A stretch of 64,000 nt of DNA. Origin: Siphonodentalium dalli. Lineage: Eukaryota; Mollusca; Scaphopoda; Gadilida; Siphonodentaliidae. Within the stretch, counting starts at the first letter, position 1; each line of letters starts with the position of its first letter. Shown here one piece after another: positions 38,901-53,900 of this stretch. The DNA lies in contig CP136066.1 of NCBI GenBank assembly GCA_032622095.1, positions 93,331,319-93,395,318 on the forward strand, in the 5' to 3' direction. The notes under the pieces were generated by a model. The model saw nothing but the letters and a program-made list of their open reading frames with translations. It searched no databases and had not been told where the DNA came from. The translations under genes were made by a program, and so were the position numbers.

Positions 38901-41900
38901 TTGTTTGCTAAATTTGCCAAATGTCTTAGGTCGTTTGTTGAACTTATTATCTGAACATTTGCCTAGAATAAATTTGACTCCTTCTGCACTTTTATTATTA
39001 TAATACTTTTATATCTCGATGGGAGAATTCATATAGTATAGAAAGGGTTATGTATTATGGTGATGTTCACACGGCCAATGCACTATCTCCGTCAAAGTCA
39101 TCTTGCCCACTGAACTATATGGTATATTCCCAAATTAACTAGAAAGGGTTAACAAACCCCTGAGTTGAAAACAGTACGAAAATTCTATGGTATATTTTAT
39201 CATGTTCATGACGTCCTGTAATATCCTGGCCACGTGATCTCCGATCCCATAAAACCAAATTGCCCGGTCAATTCGTTCTCTCTTTTTCTAGTTTGACTAG
39301 CTGGGACATCTCCTGAAAATCGAAGCTAAGTGTTGGCAGTTTTTTGTATTATACAAAAAACATTATGTCCTTTGATTATTATTATTGATATGTATGCAAT
39401 TGACACAAAGACTACGCGAGCAGAATCGCGTTTCTATAGCGTTTTAATATTTTTGTAATCGGCTTCGTCAGTTGCGTATGGAAAAACTTATTTCGTTTAC
39501 AGAAATGTTGTTTTCCATATTTTTAACTCGACGAAAGGCAGAAAAACAGCCGATATATAAAAACAAGGCATCTTAAGAATGTTTGTCGCCGGAAGGCGGA
39601 ATAATAGATGCACATTTGGATATGATAAAAGATGCTCATCGTTGCTTTATAGCAAGAATATTGTATACCTGTGCGCTTAATTCTATGGTCGGAAGAATAC
39701 CATGTGCTAGCAGTTTGTACAATAACGATATCACAAAATTAGGTGACTTACTTTTGGCCGTTTGACGGCTGTGTAGCTGCAATATTTATTTAGACTATGA
39801 CAGTAGTAGTCTGGTGTACAACTGACGGAAGCAGTATTTAACTCTTGTGAAATAGGATTGTAAATCCCGAGTGTAAATTTGCACTTGGTAAAATTTTTTC
39901 AACTTGATAATAATAATATTGTGTTAAAAATTGATTTCGTGCAAACCAAGGTTATTGGACAGACACAATTAATTCACTTATTGCGGGTAGTCGCCACAGC
40001 CAAGGTGCTTATCAACATAACACGAAACAACAGGTGTATTTTTGATTGTTAGCAATTGTCAAACAGACTTGACTGGTGTTGACAGTGCAATCACACTGAT
40101 CTCAGGTGCCTGATGATCGGGATAGCCTAGATTTAGGCTGAGATTAATAATAATGATGGCAATTTCACTCTATGTCTCAATTCCAAAAATAATAGTGATC
40201 GTTGGGAGTTTTCTCCACAATTAATAATCGTGCTGACACTATTATTTGGCACCTGAGAATAAATACGTTCTCAGGACAAGGACTGTTACATGATGTAAGA
40301 CCTGGTACAGAAGATCTCCTTCCATGTAGCACCCCTAGAGATGCTTTTCTCCTCGTTTCGAGGGTCCCGCTGCCTCTGAGACCAGGACACTAGAGAATAT
40401 AGTGGTCCCCTCTTTGGCTTAGCAACTCGGGCGATAGTTACCTCAAACAAGGATCTGGAGGGGCACCCCATCCATCCACCAATAGTGGGCTCCTTGGACT
40501 ATCGTACGGGATGTCAATCTGCTCCCTCGGGTCGACTGTTGGCGGGTTGGCGTGCCCAGGTACGGCCGTGGCTTCTCATCTAACATTTGAACCACACCGT
40601 CTATCGCTACAAGTCACCATCTCGGGGTCAGCACCGCTGGGGGTGAGAACCCCCTGTCCCTATTATAATCCTATATGCCTTCGGTCCCTGCTGGGCTTGG
40701 GCTGGGGCTGAAATTCCCAAGCATGCTTCCTCCTTGTTGGCCAACTCCATGTCCGTGGGCCTGGAATTCCAGTTACTGGCCGCCTTCTGATCAACAGCAG
40801 CCAGTACCTTCGGGTTTGAATCCTAATGCACAAGAATTTGTTCCCCGATGCCGTTGGAGTAGGAGGCATGCTTCCGATACTGCCCCTACTAACAACCCAT
40901 CGCTAGTTCGGACGGATGGAGATCGGGATCGGGACGAGCTGTAGCTCCACCCCAAGGTGAAAAGGCTTTGGACATTCCTTTGGGGTCACCCATACATGTA
41001 CATGTGCTCAATATTACAAAACGAGGGAGCTCAGATAGTTGTTCGGGGTTCTCTGATGCAGACAAGCGTCGCAGTTGCCGAGTGGTTATGCCATCGGATT
41101 GCAAACTTGGCGCCATGGGATCGAACCAGCTGAGAAGTATTCCAAAGTTTTAGGGTTTAGGTTGCAGAGTTCAACTCCTTGCTTTATAGGTTGTTGCTTC
41201 TTTCAATTTGCCATCCAGCTCCTGCGAGGTCATGGTCATTGCAGGATTAGAGTGTCAATAGTCTTCAGGAATAATCGTTGGATGATGGGTCAGGCATATC
41301 ACTAAGGGCGGTAATGATACACAATGATACACGTTAATATTATTGATTTTAAGACCACCTATGGCTGAAAAATACCCATATATAGGTATACAAAATATCT
41401 TGTAAATATGGTACATGTGGGTTATATAGTTTACGAGGGTGCATCCGCATATTTTTATCTGCAGGTTGCATTCAATTCTAACTAAAATTCAGTTTCGTAG
41501 TTCATAATAAATATATGAGTCCATTATACATACTAGACATATGCTCATCTTCAGAACGCAACTGATTTCCACTCATCCCGATTCACATTACTCAGTGGAA
41601 TGTACATTCTCATAATCAGGACCTTATCCGGGATCAGCTTGTTGGGACGACTATTGGATTTGTGACATGGGCTCAGCAGTTGAAGTGAGGTCTATATCAG
41701 CCATTCTGCTCGGGCTTAATGGGCGACACAACGTGTCTGACCTCTGTGATATCGGCCTTTGGTTCTAATATGTAATTCTTCTTATTGGCACTGTTGTCGG
41801 TACACAATAGTTTTGTTTTTAGCTCTCCTGAGACAAAGTCTCCGGTGGAGCTATAGTCATCACTCCTCGTCCTGTATTATTGAAAAAGCCAATTTATCAT

Positions 41901-44900
41901 AGTGTGGTCACCTGATACTCTTGCTGAAGACTGCTTGCTTCAGACCAGTTTACCATCTGTCATTACAAGACATGACATTAGCTAAACAACTATTCTACCA
42001 GAGTCTACAAGAATAAATAGGAATAGTCCATTGTTCATTTCTCCAAGCCTGGACATAGTGTGTCTGACATTTGCAGAATGAAGTCCCCAGATGGTGAATT
42101 TAGTGTTGCTATCCCATACAGCAGGCTAGCATAACCAAATACACCCTCAATTACCTTATTCTGCTTAGGCCTCATCTTTTGGGACAAATTGTTTTTTAAA
42201 CATGTTTTAAAATTTGAAAAAAGTGACACCATTATAACATCTGCAGAGTTATGAAACTTTACTCTTTAATGAAATTATGGAAACATTCCACCCTCCCCCA
42301 CCCACCCCCTCCCACATGGCCCAGACCCAACCTTGCCATCAACCAACATCCCTTCCAAGCCATATCACCTCTCAATTTAATACCTCTTCTCACCACAGAG
42401 GCATATATATCTGTAAAGGTACAGGTCATTAATTATATAAACAGGCCAGATGACATGTATTATTCTAATCTAAACATATCTGTAGCAATTTAACAACAAA
42501 CTGGTGCTCCCATGGTTATGTGATGACCGACATTCAATGATACTGTGAATGGCTTTGATTTCTTCAAGTCTGGAAATAGTGTGTCTGACATTTACATAGT
42601 GAGGTCCCCAGATGGTGAATTTAGTGTTGCTACCCCATACAGCATGCTAGCATCACCAAATACACCCGCCAGGGACCTAATTCTGCTTAGTCCTCATCTT
42701 CTGGGAAGTATCCTAAGTATCAAATTGACAGTTTGATTTAGTCACTTTTTCCACCTGTTCAGTTTCAATGTCCCCCTAATTTGCAGAAGATAAAATGCAT
42801 AATTGAGGTGCTTAATGGGTGTGTATCACCAACTTCAACTGTAGGACTTCATTGATTTAGTCACTTTTTTCCACCTGTTCAGTTTCAATGTCCCCCTAAT
42901 TTGCAGAAGATAAAATGCATAATTGAGGTGCTCAATGGGTATGTACCACCAACTTCAACTGTAGGAGTTCAATCTGTTCCTTGGTTTTATTGGCCATTGA
43001 GGCCTAATCAGATTGAGGATGAATTTGGTGATGCTAGCCTGCCTTACAGAATATTGTCATTAAATCCACATTTTTGGGACCTAATTCTGCAAATGTCAGA
43101 CATACTAAATTCAGGTTTGGCCATTTCATATTATTGTTTTAATCACCACTTATCCATACGACTAATATTCAAAGAGAAATGGGGGGGGGGCGGTATATAT
43201 TGGATTAAATTTGTCTTCTATCTGTCAGGCTTCCATCCGTCTGCCTGTTGAGATGTCTATCCATCCATCTATCAACAATTGATTTCTTCTCCATATTAAA
43301 GACGGAATGTGTTTATATAGTTCAGTGTGCATGTTCCCTAGGTGTCTCAAAATAAGATTTGTTCAATTAAGTTCTTCACATCAAATACATGTAGGTGCCA
43401 AGTCAGGGCCATAACTCTTTCCCTCCATAGTAAGTCTTAAAACAGTTTTTTCTAAAGAACCATTAGGCCTATATAGCTTATAGCTTGGTATGGAGGGGCC
43501 TTGGGTGACTGGGGTTCAGATTTGTTCATGGGGTCATTTTTAGGAAATGAGGTCCCCAGAGGGTGAATTCGGTGATGTTAGTCCACCTTGCGGAATATTG
43601 TCATTAAATTCACCTGCAAAGGTCAGACACTAAATACAGACTCGGCTGTTCCAATATTAGTTTCTTAACCAGCACTTATCCAGGTGAAATCATACCCTGA
43701 TTTTTCAAAGAAAATTGGGGGGTATATTGATATTACTAGATGAATGGATCTCATAGATGAGGATTCACATTTGTTCTAATAGGGGCAGAGATAAGAGATT
43801 TAACTCTCCTCTATGCTGTGTGGTACTGGTATAATAATATTGATTTCTAGACAGCCTGGGTGGGGGCAATGTTTGAGGCAATGGGGAGGGAGCGCTCAAT
43901 TTAACCAAACAAAATAAAATATATATATTTTTTATTTTTAATAAATATTTTTTTTTATTAAATAAAATATTTTTTATTTAAATAAAATAAAAAACATTTA
44001 ATTAAAATTTTGAAGAACTTATGACATTACATCTTTGGGGGGGGGGGGGGGGTAGGTACCTCTAGTCTCCCCACTAAATTTGGTTGAAATCAGGGGTTTG
44101 GGAGAAAAGATGAACAGACAGATGTACAGAAATGTTCAGTAAATTCCTTTTAATACCAGTATCTGTGCATTCCCATTACAAGTCAACTCTGCTCTGAACT
44201 GACAGACATGACACATGTTGTTTATAATCAGGGCCAGATAGAAAGATAAGAGAACTTCTGTAGCTATAGGCAGAGTCCCCAGGGAGTGTATTCATGTCAT
44301 TCATAATTTAAATGAGATTAATGGTGTTGTACATTTGTTTTCTGAAGTTGTCAGTAGCACCATCATTGTTTACAATACAATGGTCATTAATATCAGATTA
44401 AATTCATTTTCTCAGAGCTTTAAGTGTGTCTGGCATTTGTAGAATCATGAGGTTCCCAGAGGCTAGCATCGCCAAATACATCCTATGAGGACCTCATTCT
44501 GCTTATGCTTCATCTTCTGGGAAGTATCTAGAGTCTCAAATTGACATTTTTAGCAGCTCTTTTCCCTTCTGTTCAGATTTTAAAATGCATAATTGAGGTG
44601 TTAAATGGGTGAGCATACTGTCATATGTCAGTAATTTCACCAACTTCAGCTGGAGAACTTCTGTCTGTCCCTAGGTCTCCCATAGCAGTTGAGGACTAAG
44701 TAAAATTGGGTTCCCAGATGGTGAATTTGGTGATGCTAGCCTACCTTACAGAATAGCATCACTACATTCACCCTTTTGGGACCTCAGACACACTAAATTC
44801 ACGCTTGGCTGTTCCAATATTATTTTCTTAACCACTTAGCTATGTGACCTCATTATACCTTATTATGGACAAAAAAGTGTGGGGGTATATTGGATTAAAT

Positions 44901-47900
44901 CTGTTGGTCTGTTGGAGTGTCCTTCCATCCATTGTTCTTTCCATCCATCCATCAACAATTGTTTTCTTCTCGAGATCTATATGAATTCCCTACCTGTATG
45001 TGACTCACATTCAGATTTGTTCAAATAAGTTCACCAGGTCAAATAGGAGGGGTGCCAGGGCCATAACGTTTTCCCTCCATAGTAATTCTAACAACTATTA
45101 CTACTCAAGAACCATCAAGTCTATTTAGCTTATATTTGTGTATGCAGGGTCCTTGGGTGGCATGTTTAGATCTGTTCCAATGGGGGCCTTTTTGGAAAAT
45201 CAATTAACTTCAACTCTTAAAAGCGAATGTTTATAATTATAAGATGAATAGATATCAGAGATGGGGATTCATGTTTGTTCAAATAGGGGCAGAGACCCCA
45301 CCCACACTACCTGTATCTATGCTGTACGCTACTGGTATAATAAGATAATGTCATATTCTTGCAGGGATGTCCCCACAGTGTTGGGGAAGTGATTTACAGA
45401 TTTGTTCAATGAAATGTAATATTTGAGCTCACCTGAGACGAAGCTATATTCATCACTTCTCATCTGTCACCTGTTCATCTTTCTCTCCGTCCATCAATCT
45501 GTCAACAATTCTGTGAACATCTTCTCTAGATCATAAGACTGAATGGGTTCATATTTGGTGTGGATTTTCCCTAGGTGATTCATATTCAGATTTGTTCAAA
45601 TGAGGTCACTCTTTCAAATGGTTGTGAAGCCAGGGCCATAACTCTTGCCCTCCATGGTAATTCTTAAAAACGACTTCTTCTCATCTACCATCAGATATAG
45701 GGTGGGACCCGAGACATAACTGTATGCCTCTATAGTAATACTTAAAATGTCTTCTCAAGAGAGGTTTGACTATTTAGCTTACATATAGTATGGAGGATCC
45801 TTTAGTGACTGAGATTCAGATTTGTTAACATAAGGCAACCTGCTAAGAAATGACGGGGCTATGGGGACTTAAAGGGGAACTGTACCCCAATTTCAATAAA
45901 TTCCCGGTGACAATAATGATCTAATATCAATATTATATTTTAAAATAACTAATTTGAGTCGACGATGTCTACTGAAAACGTTCCGGTTAACAGGCTATCA
46001 CAAAAGTAAAATTGAATTATTTAATATAAATTCATTTATGGCTGGAGTCATAAAATGGAGAATTATGCCAATACGAGTTACCGTTCTTGAAATAGTATCT
46101 GTTGCGTGTCTTTTATCGACGGCCGTTCGCGAACATTATTGAGTTGCACACATAACATGTTACCTGCAAAAGAAAGGCCCTCTATAACCGATTCGGAAAA
46201 AGGAGAAAGAAACAAGAGTCATGAAGCGTCAAGTATTTTTATACGGAGTGAGATTGTTCGATGGAAGAGATTGGATGCATCAATTGAAGCTGTGAACAAT
46301 GAACTTCCGGTTCTTCCTGCGACCTGAGTCTTCTCCGGTGAAGGTCAAAAACATGGCGCGTAGTTTGAAATCGTAATATTTTTGTTTCCAAGATCAATAT
46401 TTTCTTCGCTAAATTAGGTTTATACGAAACTCATATAACACGAACACAATCTAACTTGAAAGTTATTTCAATGGGAGTAAATAAAAAAAATTGTCTATCC
46501 CTGTGTACAGTACCCCTTTAACACTTTTGTGACTAATAAAATCATTAAAATACAAAATTCATTAAAACATCTACCTTGGAACTACTTGACTGATTAATCT
46601 GACATACATATATGCTGTTTTTGGGTCCATGGTTAATTGGGCTTCAAACATGTCTAAATAGTTTTATAAAAAGGTGCCTGTGAGATTGGAAATTTCCAAC
46701 AATAGAGAAAGTTTGAGATGACAGTTGCCAATCTAAGACTTGGGAGTCTGGAGCCTGGTCGGGAAGGGACATGAGATGGAGGAGGGGGAGGGGTGATCAG
46801 TAGCGTATAGTTGATACATGAAGCCTCTCTATCTACATATCCTGTTTAGATCTACTTTTTTAAAGTGATTATGAAAAGTTCTAACTGTTATGGTATCCAA
46901 AGTCCCAGTCTTATCAGTCTTTGCAGTCTGGTGAGCAACCCCTCAGTCTTTGACTGTCTTGTTCCTGATAGTGCTTGGTTCGCATAGTGGACTCATTCAA
47001 TATACAAAGTAAGGTCCATTGCTGACCTCTGAGATCGCCACTGACAGGATTATGTTGCGTATATGGGGCAACATATTAATAACGTTGTGCACACTTCATA
47101 CAGACTGAAGAAGATCCTTGCCAGATGCTTCCCCTCTTGCGAGATATTCACTAGCATTGGGTGTAGGATGCCTGATCTTATGATCCGCCCACTAGATTCG
47201 CGCTTCGGGCGATGGTTATCTCAAGAACAAGGTGCAATCGGAGGGGCAGCCCATCCATCCCAGAAGGGGTACCTTGAACCATCGACCTGTCGGTGGGTCA
47301 GCCAGAAGAGCACGAATGGTTGGGGGGCGCACTGCGCCTGGGTCTCTGTATATTACTAATCCAACCTTCCATCTGTTTCTGCTGGTTTTGGACTGGTGCC
47401 ACCATCACGGTGCATGTTTCCTATGATTTCTCAGTTGGGTTTCACTTTGGAGCTGGCCAGTATTTCAACATTGAATATCGTCATGTGGGGAATGGAAAGC
47501 CTTATTGAAACCGCGAAAGATATCAACGCCAGGCTCCAAATGCATTTACTTTTGTGAGAATCGAATGCTGAATCAAGTTAATCATACAGCACTGAACTTT
47601 GAAAAGTTCCGCGAGAATCATTACGAGAATAGTTTATGGTGATTCTCACTGAATCTCAAGGCTTGCAACCACTTGTTGAATACTTTCGTGGACAGTTGAT
47701 TAGAAGTAGTCTTTCTCTGATTTCTTCTCGTCCCATTCTCTTATCTTCTTATCAATGACATGAGACACATTGACAGCGACGGTTGTATTTTGGGGCTTCA
47801 TTTAGATCAATAAATTGTGAATGACTGCTCATGGTCCATAATGTTCAATGATTCATCAGGATTCTCTTGTTCGCGTATTCAATGGTTCATTACAAATGTT

Positions 47901-50900
47901 CCGTAATTGTTTGTATGCGCGAGCTAATGGCCACGCGTTGGGGTCTCCATTGGTAATCGCGGCAGTAATCCGGACTCCGTAAGCCTGTAATTCGCTCAAT
48001 GTTGGGGCAAACTCAGGAAGGCAGGAACTTAATCGACCGGACACATGCCAATGAGGTCATTCCACGAAAAGATTATTCCTTTACTTCCTGGTTATACGGT
48101 AAACACAACGTTTTCTTTCTCTCATTTTAAATGTGATTTCACGTTCTCTTTTTCAAAAGAAAAATAGTTTTCAATAACATCCGTATATCGCAATGTTATT
48201 TGGGCAAAATTAACATTTTCTTTTTAGTAAACGCTAATACTACACGACCCTATTTGAAACTCCAGTAGTGGGTCATCTTGGCACATTTGATCTTCTGGTG
48301 ATTTCCGACAACAGCATTGTAGTGTGCTCTGTCATCAAAGGGACTCTAGGTTTCCTACAAATTTTCCTTTTGTTCCTAATTACATGTTTGGTTCACTATA
48401 TGTAGAATTCTATCCATTCGACTTCTTCCGGCTATCTTACAGGGTTGGTGCAACTATTTCGGCGAGAATCTCTTCCCGGTCATTAGTAAAGATTATCGGT
48501 CCATGATATTTCAATCATACCATGGATTAATGGGTGTCTGAGCCCTTTTTAGCTCACCTGAGACGAAGTCTCCGGTGGAGCTATAGTCATCACTCCTCGT
48601 CCGTCATCCGTCCGTCCGTCCATCCGTCCGTCAACAATTCTTTGAACATCTTCTCCTCTGAAACCGGAAGACCGAATTGGTTCATATTTGGTGTGGATGT
48701 TCCCTAGGTGACTCTCATTCAGATTTGTTCAAATGAGGTCATTGCGAAGCCAGGGCCATAACTCTATCCCTCCATAGTAATTCTTACAACGACTTCTTGT
48801 TCAGAACCATTTGGCCGATTTAGCTAATATTTGGTATGGAGGGTCCTTGGGTGACTGGTGTTCAGATTTGTTCAAATGAGGTCACCCGGTCAATTAGTTG
48901 AGAAACCAGGGCCATAACTCATAGTAATTCTTACAATGACTTCTTCTAAAAAAATATTTGGCCGATTTAGCTTATATTTGGTACAGAGATACCTTGGGTG
49001 ACTGGGGTTCAGATTTGTTCAAATGGGGTCACTGGGTCAAATAGGGGCAGAGCCAGGGACATAACTTTAAAAATAAAAAAATAATTTTTTGCATTTTGAC
49101 CTTTCATTTTTGTTTAGGACACATCACAGCCTCATATTTCTTACCTAGATTTTTCTTAGCATGTTCTTCATCTGTATGGATTTTGGTATTGGTATTGTTT
49201 ATTTAACCCCTTCCACTCTTGTTTTGATATATAATTCATCCAAGACAGGATTACTCAAACATTTTTCATCTGATCAACACCAAATTTGGTATATGAATTT
49301 TTGACACTTATATACAGATCAAGTTAAAATATGGGTTTGATCCGATATATTTTAACAGAGTTATGGCCCTTTATAATTCACACCTCTTTGCTATGCACTA
49401 TTAATTTTTAAGAGAACACTGAAGCCTGTATTATTGAAAAAGCCAATTTATCATAGTGTGGTCACCCGATACTCTTGCTGAAGACTGCTTGCTTCAGACC
49501 AGTTTACCATCTGTCATTACAAGACATGACATTAGCTAAACAACTATTCTACCATAGTCTACAAGGAATAGTTCATTGTTCATTTCTCCAAGCCTGGACA
49601 TAGTGTGTCTGACATTTGCAGAATGAAATGAGCATTTCCTATCTTTCCTATCAGGTTTTGGTCTTTTCATGCGTTCAGTTTCTATGGCCAGTCTATGAGC
49701 ACTCAGCCTCATAGAGTTAACAAACGACGGTTATTCGTTACAGAAACAGTGTTTCCACTTTACAAGGGAATGAAGTCCCCAGATGGTGAATTTAGTGTTG
49801 CTACCCCATACAACAGGCTAGCATCACCAAATACACCCTCAATTACCTTATTCTGCTTAGGCCTCATCTTCTGGGACAATTTTTTTTTAAACATGTTTAA
49901 AAATTTGAAAAAAGTGACACCATTATATATAACATCTGCAGAGTTATGAAACTTTACTCTTTAATGAAATTATGGAAACATTCCACCCTCCCCCACCCAC
50001 CCCTCCCACATGGCCCAGGCCCAACCCTGCCATCAACCAACATCCCTTCCAAGCCATATCACCTCTCAATTTAATACCTCTTCTCACCACAGAGGCATAT
50101 ATATCTGTAAAGGTACAGGTCATTAATTATATAAACTGGCCAGATGACATGTATTATTCTAATCTAAACATATCTGTAGCAATTTAACAACAAACTGGTG
50201 CTTCCATTGTTAGGTGATGACTGACATTCAATGATACTGTGAATGGCTTTGATTTCTTCAAGTCCGGAAATAGTGTGTCTGACATTTACATAGTGAGGTC
50301 CCCAGATGGTGAATTTAGTGTTGCTACCCCATACAGCATGCTAGCATCACCAAATACACACGCCAGGGACCTAATTCTGCTTAGTCCTCATCTTCTTGGA
50401 AGTATCCTAAGTATCAAATTGACAGTTTGATTTAGTCACTTTTTCCGCCTGTTCAGTTTCAATGTCCCCCTAATTTGCAGAAGATAAAATGCATAATTGA
50501 GGTGCTCAATGGGTGTGTATCACCAACTTCAACTGTCAGACATACTAAATTCAGGTTTGGCCATTTCATATTATTGTTTTAATCACCACTTATCCAGATG
50601 AAATCATACGACTAATATTCAAAGAAAAATGGGGGGGGGCTATATATTGGATTAAATTTGTCTTCTATCTGGCATTTGCAGAATGAGGTCCCCAGAGGGT
50701 GAATTTAGTTATGCTACCCTGCACAGCAGTCTAGCATCACCAAATACACTAGCCAGGGTCCTCATTCTGCTTAGGCCTCATCTTCTGGGAAGTATATAGG
50801 CACTTAAATTGACATTTTTACTTACTTTAGCCCTTCTGTTTAGTTTCTATATCCCCTAATTTGTGAATATAAAATGCATAATTGAGGTGCCCAATGGGTG

Positions 50901-53900
50901 CACATCACCAACTTTAACTGGAGAACTTCAATCTAATGCTATGTCTCCCATAGCAGTTGAGGCCTACACAGAATGAGGTCCCCAGAGGGTGAATTTGGTG
51001 ATGCTAGCCCGCATTGCAGGATTGTGTCATTAAATTCACCCTTTGGGGACCTCATTCTGCAAATGTCAGACACTATGTTCAGGCTTGTCTGTTCGAATAT
51101 TATGTTCTTAACCACCAGTATCCAGTTGAACTCATTATACCCTGATTTTGCAAAGAAAACTTGGGGGGTATATTGGATTGAATTTGTCAGTCTCTATGTC
51201 AGACTGTTCTCCCATCCATCCATCTGTCATTATGTCTCTATCCGTCCATCAATTGTTTTCTTCTCCAGATACATATTAAAGACCAAATGGGTTTATATAT
51301 TTAGGTGTGGATGTCCCCCAGGTGACTCACATTCAGATTTGTTCAAATGAGGTCAAATACTAGTAGGTGAGAAGTCAGTGCCATAACTCTTTCCTTCCAT
51401 AGTAATTCTTAAAACAATTTCTTCTCAAGAACCATCTGGACTATTTATATTATGTTTGGTATGGAGGGTCCTTCGGTGACTGGGGTTTAGATTTTTTCAG
51501 ATTTGGGGTCATTTTAGGAAAATCAGTTCAGTTCAACTCTTAAAATCTAATGTCTGAAATTACCAAATGAATGGATCTCATAGATGGGGATTCACGTTTG
51601 TTCAAATAGGGGCGGAGATAAGAGATTTAATTATCAACCAGCCACCCTACCTGTGCTCCGGCGGAGCTATAGTCATCACTCCTCGTCCGTCATTTGAACA
51701 TCTTCTCCTCTGGAACCATAAGACCAAATGGGTTCATATTTGGTGTGGATGTTCCCTAGGTGATTCTCATTCAGATTTGTTCAAATGCGGTCACTGGGTC
51801 AAATAGTTGCGAAGCCAGGGCCATAACTCTTTCCCACCATAGTAATTCTTTTAAACATCTTCAGAACAATAAGACTGAATGGTTTCATATTTGGTGTGGA
51901 TGTTCCCTAGGTGACTCACATTCAGATTTGTTCAAATGAGTTCACTTGAAATAGTTGCGAAGCCAGGGCCATAACTCTTTCCCTCCATAGTATTCTTAAA
52001 GTGACTTCTCAAATACCATCAGGCTATATGGGTTCATATTTGGTATGAAGGATCCTTGGGTGACTGGGGTTCAGATTTGTTCAAATCAGGTCACTGGGTC
52101 AAATGTGGGCGGGGCCAGGGACATAACTCCAAATTTTTTGTTTTAGATTTAACTCTTTAGATATCTACTTCTTTTAAAGTGATTATGAAAAGTTCTGACT
52201 GTTGTGGTCTCCAGAGTCCCAGTCTTATCAGTCTTTGCAGTCTGGTGAGCGACCCCACAGTCATTGACTGTCTTGTTGAGCTTGCAGCCGTTTTTTCATC
52301 AGGCTAGATCGCGTACTAGGACACTGCCCCCCTCAAGAATTGACTTTGCGAGTGGTTCTATTGTTTTTCATGTCCCTTAAAGGCTGTTTTTTCCTTATTG
52401 TCTTTGTTTGCGCATGGGTTAGCCTGTTAAATGCATTATTGCGAAATCCCCCTCAGTTTTCATTTTCTATTCCATCAGGAAATAGATATTTCTTCCCTTT
52501 TGGGGGGGGGGGGGGGGGGGTTACACATTCCTTGTCCAGCAAGTAATCAACTGATACATTGCTCGCTGTAAGCTCCGAAGGGGAGGTCATCTCCGTCTCC
52601 ATGTCGTTCTGAAACTATATACTTTATTTCCAGGGCCTTCAATCCTAGTCACCACTATTTGGTTAGTTTAGGCCCTCTGATAGCTGGCCAACATGTATTA
52701 GTCTTATGGTGTAATTTCATACATTGGCTTTTGGTGATATTGTATTTATTGTAGGTTATCGGGTCAATCCAGTTCTTTGATTGAGGTGCATAGAGGTGTT
52801 TTATTTTTCCTCGTGGCCTCCACCTGCCAGAAAATTCTATATTATACCATATAGTTCAGTGGGCAAGATGACTTTGACAGAGATACAATATTTTTCAAAA
52901 TAAGTAAAATATATATCTCCTAGAAGTATCTTGCCCACTGAACTCTGAGCTCCCTCCCAGGGCTTCGCACCCACCCCGCTCACGAGGAATGTCCTAATGG
53001 GGAAAAAGAGAGAATGAATTGACCGGGCAATTTCGTTTTATGGGATCGGAGATCACGTGGCCAGGATATTACAGGACGTCATAAACATGATAAAATGTAC
53101 CATAGAATTTTCGTACCGTTTTCAACTCAGGGGTTTGTTAACCCTTTCTAGTTAATTTGGGAATATACCATATAGTTCAGTGGGCAAGATACTTCTCGGA
53201 GATATATTTTTTACTTAATATTTTGAAAAATATTGTTTCTTCAGGAGTGTACTTGAATTTATTCAGCCCTTATATCTGTGTGTGACTGGTTTAATGTTTT
53301 ATGATAATCCATTTGAGGAACAATAATTATTAAGAACTATCTGCTGTGGGATTGTTTCATTTGTTCTTTGATGTCATAAGAATGACAACCAATTGGTCTG
53401 TGGCATCATGTGATCATCAAATTTATGCCGATTTCTCCCATTTTTATGTGTACCCATACCATAGTATGGTACACATAGTGTCGATGTCCGGATTGACCAC
53501 TCGTCGTTTGTCCGTCTGTCTGTCTGTCTGTCCATAGACACTTTATGCATAATGCAATAACTCAAATATTTTCTATCTGATCGGAACCAAATTTTGTATT
53601 GGGGTTTCTCAGCCCAAAATACAATTCGAGTTTGAATATGGGTTTGATCCGAATTTTTTTTGCAGAGTTATGGCACTTTTTCGAATTAGAATTCATGCAT
53701 GCTGCCATAACTCAAACAGAAAGAAAGAAAATTTGAAAACCAAATTTTTAGATTTTTTTTTTTAACTTTTAGGCGACACCAATTTTTAAGTCTGGTTTAT
53801 GAACATGTGGGGAGAAAAAAAGTAGATGCAGGAGGGAAAAAAATAAAAATAACAAAAATTGTCCCCCCAATTTATATCAAGTAAATTGTGGAATTTTACA

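Noticed and set aside
41066-41140. Functional tRNA gene
   Set aside because: A- and B-box-like motifs are present but acceptor and anticodon stems do not pair; reported only as tRNA-like.
46106-46327. ORF in element L as a transposase
   Set aside because: Only 73 codons, no catalytic motif.
47856-48044. Minus-strand ORF of 62 codons with protein-like composition
   Set aside because: No family recognised and no continuation in any frame; possibly a transposon relic, not callable.
50973-51350. 125-codon + strand ORF, longest in intron 12
   Set aside because: Crosses from family D into a family S-like repeat; the reading frame is not kept in sister copies.
39100-53190. A Polinton/Maverick-type giant element bounded by the long inverted repeats
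   Set aside because: No DNA polymerase, integrase, ATPase or capsid-like ORF was seen; the interior is made of small repeats and a segmental duplication.
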